NCBI GenBank assembly: GCA_023935145.1
Contig: CM043703.1
Coordinates: 25,381,727-25,445,726, forward strand
DNA length: 64,000 bases
Source: Bretschneidera sinensis
Taxonomy: Eukaryota; Streptophyta; Magnoliopsida; Brassicales; Akaniaceae
Direction of reading: 5' to 3'
The position numbers and the translations under genes were made by a program. Under the pieces are notes generated by a model. It ran no database searches. It was not told the origin of the DNA and was given only the letters and a program-made list of their open reading frames with translations. Below, in pieces: positions 23,253 to 33,984 of this stretch. Each line of letters opens with the position of its first letter. The stretch's first letter is position 1.

Positions 23253-25199
23253 TATAACGACTCATCCCGAGTGAACCTTATTCAGAACGGCTCCAATACC
23301 TTTCAACTTTGAGTACTTCGACTAAAGATGTAAGGATGTCGTGGATGAGGACCATACTAAGGTCTCACTTTGACTTCAAATACATGCTTTCCAAAGCTTC
23401 CCTAAAAGATTAGTAAAATAAAATGGTAAGCTAAAAAGCTCAGTGAATAAACATCTTACTAAAAGTAGTTGTTTTAAAAGTTTTATTCTTTAATTTCCAA
23501 CTTTATCATATAATTCATTTTCTCTTTCTATGTATAAGAATAACAAGGTTTTTATGTACCCTTCATTTTATTTTTTTCTCTCAAATTTTTATCATTTGAG
23601 GAACAATTCTCACAACAACATTCATATACTTAATTTTTCAAATTCTTCTTAGTTCAAATCTCATCCACATACACAAATCATAGAATCAATCAATCATGAA
23701 CCATATCCATCTCGATATTTTTCAATTCTCATCCACATACACAAATCTTATACCTTTGTATCATTGCATATACATATAATTCTCATATTATTAATTTAAA
23801 TGTCTTCCGTAGTCATTTATATTTATATACATTTAACTTTTATTTTTATTTTATTGTAATATTTACAATACTTACTAAAAGTAAGGTAAAACTAACTTTG
23901 TTGCATGCTCCACAACTAATGTCAATTACTCTCTTTGTCCTTTAACGATATTCACCACTTGTACCTAAAAGTGAAACAACACCTAAATCTCATCATCATC
24001 AATTGTTATTGAATCCTAAGAAACCCCAAGGTATTTGAACACTTTAATCATCATGTGCGCACTTCCCACAAAACAAAAAACCAAAGAAATCAAGGCGTTA
24101 CGCCCATTTTCATTCCTTTTTTTTCAAATAATTTACTTTGGGTTTTGAAAATATTTCATCTCATAAATACTAACACTTTTAAAAGTTGTTTTAATCATAC
24201 TTCCAATGTATATAAACATTAAAATAAATTTGTAAAAGTTTCACCATTAAAAACTAAAGAGAAAAGAAAACTTTTTGGAAAATCAGCATGATCCAATCGA
24301 TTGGGTACTTGATCCAATCGATTGGGTACTTGATCCAATTGACTGGAAAAGCTACAGAAGCTTCTGTAACTTTACCCAGTCGACTGGTACCTTGATACAG
24401 CTCACAATCGACTGGAGGAGGCCCTTAGTCGACTGGAGGAAGCCCTTAGTCGATTGGTAATCCAATTTCCAGCAAAACTCCTCTACGAAAATCATCTCTT
24501 TCCCTTCAAAACTATTTTAATCATTTATGAAACCTCAAACCCCTTTAGGACACAAGTTTCTCAAGACTTTAAATCAAATTTTTACAATACCCACAGCAAG
24601 ATTTTTAGGTTGAAACCTTCAAACTTACAACTCAACACAAAAACCCTTTTCTTCAAACCAAAACTTGTTCTTTACCAAAGTTTCTTCAAAATTTTACTTC
24701 AAGAACTTAAATCTTGAATTTAATGAACATACTTAACAATTAAAGTAAAGAAAAACAAGTTCTTACCTTAATCCTGGCCAAAATCTCCCATCCTTTTTTT
24801 TTTTCCTTTTCTTCCTCTCATTCTTCCTTTCCTTCTTCCTTTTTTCTCTTTTCTCTCTTTCTCTCCGCTCCTTCTCGGCAATTCTAGAGAGTTCCAACAC
24901 AAAATGTTGGTCTCTCAACTTTTCACCCCTATTTATATTAAAATTCCTCATTATTTGCACATTTATCCTTCAACTCTTCCTTTCTTCTATTAACTACCCC
25001 AAAACTCTTTAAAAACTTGACATTTCCCCCCAAGGCATCTTTTATCTTGCTAATCCTTAATTTATTTACTTGCTTCCAAGTTTTTACAAGCCTCAAAATG
25101 AATTAAATCAAACTCAAACTTAAACATGTCCTCCAAAAGATGCATCGACGTGAAATCTTGAGATCTAAAATATTCTTAAAAAAGGTACGGGGCTCCACA
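23253..25199 (-). mobile_element. Probable solo Gypsy (chromovirus-type) LTR
   Basis: Read on the minus strand the block opens TGTGGAGCCCCGTACC (from 25199). It closes with GGGATGAGTCGTTATA (to 23253), which compares with the GGGATGGGTCATTACA end of the chromovirus LTR at 7550. No internal region or second LTR flanks it. I do not see a clean target duplication, so the borders are provisional. It contains a palindrome array (24293-24457), long pyrimidine tracts at 24787-24870, and no gene. Confidence 0.5.
24293..24457. repeat. Array of seven 12-bp palindromes with 21-bp phasing
   Basis: CCAATCGATTGG or CCAGTCGACTGG and variants start at about 24293, 24314, 24335, 24376, 24404, 24425 and 24446. 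The intervals are 21, 21, 41, 28, 21 and 21 bp. The spacer after the palindrome is often GTACTTGAT or TACCTTGAT, so the true unit is 21 bp. The same unit occurs at 1266-1447 in a Copia LTR. Confidence 0.88.
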
Positions 25200-25266
25200 T
25201 ATCTAAGGTCAACAACTTTTAATTCTATAGTACGATTATTGTTGTTATACTCTCACATTTTCATTT

Positions 25267-26292
25267 TAGTCTTACTTTGTACCATACGTCGTATTCACTT
25301 GCATTGATTCAACCTCACAATTTTAGGTAATCTTCGATATATGTTTTTAGCTAGAAAACATTTTGAATAGTCAAAAAGATCAAGCATTCGTATGGCACTT
25401 GAAAATGCTATGTGTGGCATTATGTGACCATTAATGTAGACAAAAAATAAAAAATGATATTTTTAGTATTTTTGCTAATCATGTTTAAATAATTAGATTT
25501 AATTAAATAATTACATATTTCTCAGTTAATCATTTTTTCTCTCATACTAATAGTCACGTAATATCACATAAGATATTTGCACTTGTTGCAAGTGTTTTTA
25601 AATTAATTTGACTTAAAATATATTTTTAAGTCAAAAGGTTTTATTGAAAACCTTCTAAAAATATGAAATTAAAATTGATGTAATTGTAAATGAATGATAT
25701 AAATAGGATGTTGTAAGATAAAATACCTAAAATTTGATATCCATTGAAGACCATAATGAATCAAGCAGAAAATTCCAAAAAAAAATACATGATTATGCTT
25801 CAAATTATTTGACCAAAAGTGAAGAGCTTTCTAAATGGCAACTTTTACACCATGTAACTGCGACATATATATTTATGTTATCATCACAGCAAAAAGTTGA
25901 AGAAAATGAAAGAAAAGATTAGAACCTTAGTTCTCTTTAGAAATCTATATTAGTTAAGCTTAATTCTTGTTGGTTAGTCAAATCCAGATCACCCGATTAC
26001 CGACAAAAAAATAAAATTGATTAGACCCTATAAGGCTGTCCTCTTGGAAGCTCGGTGTCGAAATAATTGAACAAATATACTTTAGAAAACTAAGGACATG
26101 TATTTCGAACAAACAAGGGTTTCTTAGTTTCAATTCAATCGAAATATTTAAATATAATTTTTATATTTTTAAAAAATTTTAAAAAAATAATTTATAATTT
26201 TCACTCTTTATCTTTAATTAGAAGATGTGTGTGATACATTATTTTTATTATTTGATATTTGAATGATAATTTTTTATTATTATATATTTTTA

Positions 26293-26331
<39 letters not shown>

Positions 26332-29225
26332 AGACAAAGCCTCCGTTTGGATTTATACAAAAAAATATATATAATTGATTTTAAAGTTAAAATTTGTGTT
26401 GCATTAATTTGTATATTTGAATGATAGTTGTTTTCATATGATTTATATTTATATATATTGAAATATATGTAATTTGATATGTACGTATTTAAAAAAAACA
26501 TCAAATCCGAAACAACGCATCGAAACAGACCGAAACAAAACGTTCCATTTAAATAGTTCAACCGAAAATGTTGTCTTGTACGAAATTTACAACCTTGATT
26601 TCGATTCGTCACATTATTGCTACAGCTCTAACGAAAAGTTTGTCCTACATTTGTCTTTTGATTTGTGAGTAAAGATTCAAACCGTGGTGATGTATCAAAT
26701 GCCACTCACACTAAAATATGGGTGAGTTTGAGATTGTTGTAATATTTTCAAAATTACAGTAACAAAAGTTTTGTGAGATAATCACAATATAATGTTTTAC
26801 AAATTATTTATATAAAATTAACTGTGAAAGTATCATAGTTATATAAAATTTTTAAAACATACATAATAATTGGAAACTGTAATAAAGAATAAGGATATTT
26901 AATTAAGTAAAATGATATTTTTGTATAAATTTAATAGTCATTAAATTTTTTTATAACAAAAACCTATAGTGATGTTACTTTATATTTTAAATCACACTTT
27001 ATCTAGAACACCTTAAGGGTAATTGTGAGAAATCTTTGTTTTGTACCATAATTTTTAATAACAAGATTAATATTTAAATTTTATCAAACATAATATTAAA
27101 ATTTTAACAGTAAAAAAAAAGCAGATTTTCTCACCCACTGTAATAGCAAACGTATTCGAAAATAATAAAGAATTAAAGAGAGTTACTTCTCTTTGAACTC
27201 TTATGTGTCGTTTTTTTCTAATGTAAAAAAAATGAAAAAGCTTAGGAACATTTGTTTTGTCTTTCACTACTGTACTGTTTGTTTTATACTAAAATCAATT
27301 ACTAGAAAATGATACGTGTTTGATTGAGTGTACAATGTTTCACATTAAAAATTATTTCTACACCAAAACTATTTTTTTTTAAAGAACAAAGTTTTTTGTA
27401 ATAAATCATTTTTGTCCCGTTTGGATTAACGTTAGAAGCGATTTATGGTTTTAAAGTGATTTATAGTAAAATAATAATTAAAATTGTTTTTTTAGCCAAA
27501 TTCAATTTCTTAGAAATATATAAAAATCATTTTATAAACCCTAATAAAAGGATTTGGTCAAACTTCTATTTATAAGAAATATGAAAAATTTTATAAAGTT
27601 GTCTATTTACATATGAATGGAAAAATAGTTATTTTTTTTATCCAGATGTCTTGGCCTAGGTTGGATTCTCACTCCTCCGATATAGTAAAAGAAATAAACC
27701 TTTCTTTATAAAATGATCTATTTTTTCACTTTTTTAAAAATTATCTCTCACCAAATAAACCATTAAATTTTCTCCAAATTAATTTTCCTTCAATTATTTT
27801 AAGACTTCAAGCAAACAAAAGCAATTTAATTAAAATTCTCTTGAAAATCATTTTACATGAAATGATAAATGAAAGTTAAGTTCATGGTGAGATTAAATGT
27901 CACATTAATAAATTTGAATTTGAATATTCTCCATTTGATAATATAGTATTCAATCTCACCATAAACTTGACTCCATTTCAATTTTTAAATTGAGAGGATC
28001 ATGATCCTTACATTGTAATATATTTTACGGAAAACAATGGAACCTACGTGACTTAACTTTGACAATCGAACCACCCATTGATTTGATATCGCAAAAAAAT
28101 CTTTAAAAATTAAATAAAAAAATTATTGAATTACTTAACTACATTTATATTTGTTAAAGATAAATTTGAATTCAAAGAAATATTTTGATCTTAAATAATT
28201 TAATACAATGCTAACTTGCGCTTAAAGTGTAGCAAGTTAGTACCTCTAAAACCTCATTATTAAACTAGGATTTTTTTTAACATTTTAAGAAAAATCAAAA
28301 CACAAAAGCCAAAGTAATACACTGATCGGAATGAAGCCCAATTGTGGGGGTGGTGGTGAGTGCGACGATGTGTTGGGCTTCTTCGTGGATGATTTTTGCC
28401 GCCAAATATTTTAGATCAGCTAAATGTAATTTTTTCGACTTCGTAATAATAGTGATTTCATCAAATAATGATTGAAAAGTGCAAATCTAAAATTCGAACA
28501 CCTCAATTCGCATGAGCAATATGTTCGAATGATCACATATTAACCAACATAACGTAAGACGATAAATTTAATATTAAAATGTATATCTTATAAGGTTGAT
28601 CCTAATAATACTGGTGTGCACTTTCTGACAACAAGTATATATTACCACGAGCCATATGAGTTTTTTATAAATAAATAAAAGTATTAGAGAAAAGTAAACA
28701 TAAAGAAGAAAAATAGATTAAAATAATTATATAAGATATTTTTTATTAACGGTACTATACAAACACCCGTTTAAAATATCCAATTCAAACACCCTAGAAA
28801 TTAGTGATGTCACTCTTGTTTTTGGGTGATTTTGAAAGTATTTGGGAAGGATATACAACTATCATTATTCTACTTTTAGAACTTCATTTAACCAACCAAA
28901 CAAATTCGCATCGAGCTTGCCTGGCGAGCACATAATCACCACTCCTTCCATTCCGATCGATACAAGAGCATGCCAATTGGGGCCCAACTATTTGCTGACT
29001 ACAGTGATCATTCTCCTGTTCAGCAAAGGCATAATTATGAGGTCGTGGACAGTACTCTCATCCTGGTAAGTTCGATCTTGGAGCTCAGAACAACAGGTGG
29101 CAATCATCCGTTTGTGGCATGGGGATTCTTTATTTAATTATAATGCGAAGAAGAAAAGTGATCTCTTTTTGTCTTTAAGCTTTTTAGTTTCTCAGCCTTT
29201 CCCTGTCAGCTACACGTTCATCAAA
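25267..29225. repeat. Local segment copy 3, left part
   Basis: This block runs parallel to copy 2 (15346-19720) with substitutions and indels throughout. Between 26590 and 27990 it also parallels copy 1 (10530-11420). The parallel to copy 2 ends at about 29220, in the sequence TCAGCTACACG. The XTH promoter and first exon that follow in copy 2 are not present here. No gene is supported inside. Confidence 0.8.
26296..26328. repeat. (TA)n microsatellite
   Basis: A dinucleotide run within the duplicated segment; it accounts for the Tyr-Ile rich open frame on the minus strand here. Confidence 0.95.
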
Positions 29226-29525
29226 AACTGATATCAATATACATCTTAGATATTCGGTCAACGAAATTCGTCAGATAAATGTAAAGTGAGAATTTGATTT
29301 TGAGTCTCTTCGTGTAATGGAGTTCTTAGAACTTGAATAATATGCCTAACATATCCAACCTTAGATACTTAAACTCAGACTGCAAATTAAATGAAATTCT
29401 TATTCGGATCTGGAGTAAAACCCTGTTTTTACATCGAATCTGAAACTTTACTAATAACTATTAAGTAATTTTATTAGTAACGTAAATAATGATTACACGG
29501 ACATTACTAATAAAATTCTGTCGAA
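29226..29525. other. Unmatched sequence replacing the XTH promoter and exon 1
   Basis: About 300 bp with no similarity that I can see to the 1.5 kb (19720-21250) occupying this place in copy 2. It marks the breakpoint where promoter, exon 1 and intron 1 were lost. Confidence 0.5.
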
Positions 29526-29792
29526 ACTCTGCCGGAACTGTCACTTCCTTTTATGCATGTATATATATCTCCTTTTCTCTTTCAAATGTTGTGATTAATT
29601 TTTGGGTTTATTAATTAATTGGGGTTTCTTTAAAATAGTATTTGATGTTAGTTAATTATTAATTATTATATAGATGAATTGGGACACGGATGTTGTAAAA
29701 GAGGAACTAGATTTTGAATTCTTGGGGAACCGTAATGGGCAGCCTTACACTGTGCAAACCAACATCTAGGCTTATTGGAAGGTGATAGGGAG
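29526..29792 (+). pseudogene. XTH pseudogene fragment 1 (end of exon 2 to mid exon 3)
   Basis: The last 29 bp of exon 2 (29526-29554), an intron 2 copy, and exon 3 from 29674 match the functional gene closely, including the catalytic block LDFEFLGN. Lesions: the exon 2 donor GT is GC, and a stop TAG at 29767-29769 replaces a Tyr codon. Exon 3 breaks off at 29792 into a short inserted element. Exons 1 and 4 are missing. It cannot make an enzyme. Confidence 0.9.
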
Positions 29793-29907
29793 TATAAATG
29801 TATATATTCCTAAAGTAAATAATATTAGAAATTTTTAGTCTACTGTAAATAGGAAACTTTAGTCCTATTAGAACACTCTGATATACTCTAATTCTATTAG
29901 GACACTC
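29793..29907 (+). mobile_element. Truncated short LTR-like insert in XTH exon 3 (copy 1)
   Basis: About 115 bp (TATAAATGTATATATTCC onward) match the first part of the insert at 32555-32732. It sits at the same place in exon 3, directly after GATAGGGAG. It is cut short at 29907 by the inverted Tat-type fragment. Confidence 0.75.
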
Positions 29908-30099
29908 TTTTGTAAATCTGTTGCTGAGGCGACGCCTCCGCAGATGGTTTTGATGATCTTTGTTGTGGTGGCCTCTAGGCCTCTCTGGCTGGGCCTTCCC
30001 GGTTTGGCCCCGGCCTCCGAGGGGTTTGGTTTGTCTGGTTTCGACTAGGCGGACGCTTGGGACTTCTTCGAGGCCGTTCGGGAATTCCTCCTACTGATA

Positions 30100-31462
30100 A
30101 GGCCTCAATTTGATGTTTTAAGGCAAAACACTCTTCGGTATCGTGCCCATCGTTTTTATGGAACCAGCACCACTTACTCTAATCCCCGCTGAGGTGCAGC
30201 GGCCTCAGAGGCCATTGGAGGATCATCCTGTCTTGGAGTTGCATCAGGATGTTGGTTCTGGATGCGTTGAGGGGAGTAAAGCTCTCGAAGTGGCGGGGGG
30301 CTTTGTGCCTGTTTTCACGGAAAGGTCGCTTAGTTGGTTCATGGTGAGGACTAGCAGGGTCTTTTCTCTTCTTCTCTGTGTCCCCTTCTTTTTCTCTCCG
30401 GAAGGCTTGATTATCTTCCGCCAACATATACTTCTCGACTCGGGCCAAAATATCGTTCATGTTGTTGGGCGGTCGCCTAGTGAACTTAGAGCTAAAGATT
30501 CTGAACCTTCGTCCGTTTTTTAATGCTAGCATCTAAACGTTGGGATCGAGGTCAGAGATCGACCAAGTGGCGGCGTTGAACCTCGAAATGTAGGCCTGGA
30601 GTCTCTCTCCTCGGAGTTAGATGATGTTGAACAGAGACTCCAAGGTCTTCTTAGGTCCCTTACTACTGAGGAAGTGGGACACGAAGACATAGCTCAGCTC
30701 CTTGAAAGCGCCAATGCTCCCTGGCTTCAAACGAGAGTACCAAGTTCCAGTTGTCTTCTCGAGCGTCAAGGGGAATGCTCAGCACATTACGGGATCGGAA
30801 TGTCGATGCAGCGTCATGGTATTCATATAGTGTTAGAGATGATCCAAGGGGTCTGCTGAACCATCATAGGGTTTAATTTGGGGCATTCGGAAGTTTGACG
30901 GGAGTGAAGCTTCAATGACCTCTTAGGTGAAGGGCGGGTCCTAAACGTTGAAATCGTCTAGGACACTGTGGTTTCGACACTTGAGTGCTTTGTTGATTCG
31001 TTCCTCCATTTCCTCGATCCGTCTATCGAGGTCAAGGTTGCTCCTGGAGGAGGGGCTTCTTTTGGATTTGACGATGTGAAGTGATGATGACTCCACCGTG
31101 GAATAGTTATTGATGGGGAGCCCACGGCTAGCATGGCTCGTGCGTCGAGGATTTTGTCGAAAAGGCGCGGGTACGACGTGGTCAGTTACCAAATGCAAGA
31201 GTTCGACGAACTGTGCTTGGAGCATAGGAATAGTGGGATGCATTTTGGCGGCCCCTTAGAGATTTTCCAATGGGTCAATCTCCGTGTGGCGGGGGCGTTG
31301 GGTCCCAGGAAGGAGCTGTGGGTCACCGCCAGAGGACTTTTTTTTTAGCATAGTGGGGAGTCTTGACCCGGAACGTTGGTTATGTGCACTATTTTGTATG
31401 GGTGTGGCGTTGGCCCCGGTGACTCTTTTTCTGGCATTCTTCGTGGTATTTCTGGGTGGCAT
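30100..31462 (-). pseudogene. Tat-type gag (fragment, frameshifted)
   Basis: The minus-strand frame opens MPPRNTTKNARKRVTG at 31462 and continues through RSNLDLDRRIEEMEERINKA (about 31010), a short coiled coil. It then reaches ARVEKYMLAEDNQAFRREKE (about 30440) and RTNILMQLQDRMILQW (about 30230). The same blocks appear in the same order in the gag at 39828-41290. Frameshifts and stops separate them. The open plus-strand frames here are shadows of this gene. Confidence 0.85.
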
Positions 31463-31541
31463 GGCAACAGATGAGTTCTTTAGACTTCTTCGCTTTTACT
31501 GTTAGTAAGAGATGGTGGTTTCCCACGGATGACGCCAAATC

Positions 31542-32125
31542 TGTTGATGCCAAAAATTTGCTGCTGAGTTGGAGGTCGGTATTTCGACGGTCTGCATAAG
31601 GAAGTATGGGTGAACTAGAGAGTCACCGGAGGGAAAAATGAGGGTGATGCTTTCAGGGACACTCCGACACTCTTGTCAATACAAATTCTTGAGGAAATAG
31701 GGGGAATTATGATCAGTGCTTTTGTAATGAATTTGCAAAAACTGAAGATGATGTGGGTTTGCATACTTGGGAATTTTTATAGCGTTCCGGAGGTGAGGTC
31801 CCCCACGTGGTAGGGATGGTGCGATCTCGGAGATCTCGTCCTCCGTTAGAAGGTCTAGTCGCGTGTTTAGGGACGACTGTAATCCTTGTAATTAAGCTTA
31901 CATGTCTGCGCGGGAAGTCCGGGAATGGTGGCAACTACCTACGGCTTTGCCCACGTGTCACTATGTCGTTGGATGAGAATTATCCACATGTCATCGTGTT
32001 ATTGGGTAAGAACCACCTACGTTTCAGTAGGCTATTGGCTGAGGATCGTTCATGTGTCGCTGCATTATTGGACAGAGGGTTTGTCCCCGTGTCATCATTC
32101 CATTGGTGTGTGCATCTATTGGCTG

Positions 32126-32130
<5 letters not shown>
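31542..32130 (-). repeat. LTR of the inverted Tat-type fragment
   Basis: The LTR holds a repeated promoter-type unit of CCAAT followed by GACACGTGG or variants (GACATGTGG, GACACATG), as in the LTRs of the larger element at 39198 and 48942. Its ends are TGATGCAGCC and GGCATCAACA. Confidence 0.8.
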
Positions 32131-32182
<52 letters not shown>

Positions 32183-32250
32183 ATGTGGTTTGCTTCCAAA
32201 AGGCAATACTTGTTTGGACGTGCCAGCATAAAGATCAAACTCATCCCCGG

Positions 32251-32330
<80 letters not shown>
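32131..32330. repeat. Two (TA)n microsatellites flanking pseudo-exon 2
   Basis: TA runs at 32131-32180 and 32253-32330 bracket the exon 2 remnant. The second has replaced the last ~30 bp of the exon and its donor site. They create long Tyr-Ile open frames on both strands that are not genes. Confidence 0.95.
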
Positions 32331-32331
<1 letters not shown>

Positions 32332-32554
32332 TTTTTTCTCTTTCAAATGTCATGATTAATTTTTGGGCTTATTAATTAATTGGGTTTTCTTTAAAATAGT
32401 ATATGATGTTAGTTAATTATTAATTATTATATAGAAGAATTCGGACACAGATGCTGTAAGAGATTAACTGGATTTTGAATTCTTGGGGAACCATAGTGGG
32501 CAGCTGTACACTGTGCAAACCAACATCTATGCTCATAGGAAGGGTGATAGGGAG

Positions 32555-32732
32555 TGTAAATGTACAAATTCCTAAATTAAATAATATTATGAATTTTTAG
32601 TCAATTGTAAATAGGAAACCTTAGTCGTATTAGAACACTCTGATATACCCTAATCCTATTAGGATACTTTTATATAAACACCCTATAAATATGAGTTTCT
32701 AATACTATAATATCAAATAGACAGAATATACA
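32555..32732 (+). mobile_element. Short LTR-like insert in XTH exon 3 (copy 2)
   Basis: About 178 bp, TGTAAATGTACAAATTCC to GAATATACA, lie between GATAGGGAG and the rest of exon 3. It begins TG, ends CA and has a TATA box followed by TATAAATATGAG, the make-up of a small solo LTR. About nine bases of exon sequence are missing at the site, so no target duplication is visible. Confidence 0.65.
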
Positions 32733-32789
32733 AACTCTAAATTTAATCCAACTGTTGATTTCCACACTTATTCAATACTCTGGAACCAT

Positions 32790-33801
32790 TGTTGGAAAAA
32801 TCAGCTCTTAAACCATTTTAAGGTCTTAATTTGAGCTAATTAATGATCATTAAAAAAACTTTTAATTAGGTGCATTAAATTAAACTCAAGTTGGAGATTC
32901 AATGTGTATTTATTTTGATTTAAACGGAATCTTAATGTATAAGCTTAAAATGAGAATAAAATGGTTTTTTGAAAACCTAAATTGGCTTTGTCCCACATTG
33001 ATAATAAAAGGAGATATAAAATGCTTTATAAATATTTATTTAGGATTCTTATCTACTTCGGTTAAAAGAAGGGATAAAGGTGAAGGTTCACGCACCGTGC
33101 CCATGTGCATCGTCGCTAAGGAGCTCTCACCCCGAGCCCAGCCCGTGTCCGTTGTTCGGGTTCGGGTATCTAGATTTTAGATAAAAGTCCATAAACCTAG
33201 GATTTAATCAGAAAGGTGTTTGATTAAATCAAAAGGCATCTGATTAAATCTAAAGGTTATGATTTATTTAGAGATGTATGATTTAAATCCAAATGTCATG
33301 ACTTAATCAAAAGGGTACCAGATTAGTCAATTGTCTTTTTAACAGATATGATCTAAACCGTTTAAAATTAAGAGACATGATCTAGAGCTGCGAATTAAAT
33401 CTGAAAAAATCATATCTTTCCAAATTGGAAATACATGTCAAATTGGAAAGATATGTTTGTCCAGAATTGATTGAAGATGTGTCTCTATACCTATAAATAC
33501 TATATATCCCTCCATATTCATATCACAATTTCATTTCATTATTCTTCTCTCTTTTTCTCTCAAAACACTCTGCCATAATATTTTAATTATTTCAAAACAA
33601 AATAAAATTCAAAGTTCTTCAGATTTTGCTATATGCAGACTTCAACCTAGATTCTTAGTTGTATCCTAGATGACTATTCATTTGTACCAATTGCAAACTT
33701 GTTTATTCGAGTGGGAATAAATCCTTAAAAACAGTGATTAATTCACACCTCTAAGTCTTGATTCTCATATTCTGTTCCATTTAAAAAAAAATATTACAAC
33801 A
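32790..33801 (+). repeat. 5' LTR of the nested Copia element
   Basis: 1012 bp. A TATA-like CTATAAATA lies at 33491-33499. A phased array of TGATTAAATCA-like words occupies 33201-33330. Confidence 0.88.
33201..33330. repeat. 20-bp-phased palindrome array in Copia LTR
   Basis: Words of the type TGATTAAATCA start at about 33201, 33221, 33241, 33260, 33279, 33299 and 33320, so the step is 19-21 bp. The 3' LTR repeats the array at 36921-37050, where the fourth copy is a better palindrome (TGATTTAATCA). Confidence 0.8.
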
Positions 33802-33984
33802 ATTTAGCTAAGTAATAATAATAATAATAATAATACCACAATTTCTACTTATATTGTTGAGTCTTCTTCTTTATGGTATAGTCATTTAACTCATATAAAT
33901 TCTAGTTATTTAAAGACCATGCATAAGTTAGAATTAATAAATATTGGAAATGATGACTCATGAAAATATGAAATATTTTTTCAA

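Larger units (their letters stand above)
29908..32130 (-). mobile_element. Inverted 5' fragment (LTR plus gag) of a Tat-type Gypsy element
   Basis: Read on the minus strand, a 589-bp LTR runs from TGATGCAGCC at 32130 to GGCATCAACA at 31542. A primer-binding-like stretch (GGCGTCATCCGTGGGAA) follows and then gag. The LTR ends, leader and gag match the element at 39198-49498, so both belong to one family in opposite orientation. The fragment stops at 29908 after gag; pol and the 3' LTR are absent. Its LTR end lies in a TA run. Confidence 0.85.

Noticed and set aside
23253..25199. Clean target-site duplication around the probable solo LTR
   Set aside because: The five bases on each side (GATCC and TATCT) do not match, so insertion borders could not be confirmed.
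30143..30523. Plus-strand frame of 126 codons
   Set aside because: It is the shadow of the minus-strand gag, whose protein motifs match a second gag copy at 39828-41290.
32024..32359. Long open frames rich in Tyr-Ile on both strands
   Set aside because: They are translations of (TA)n microsatellites flanking a pseudo-exon and part of an LTR, not genes.
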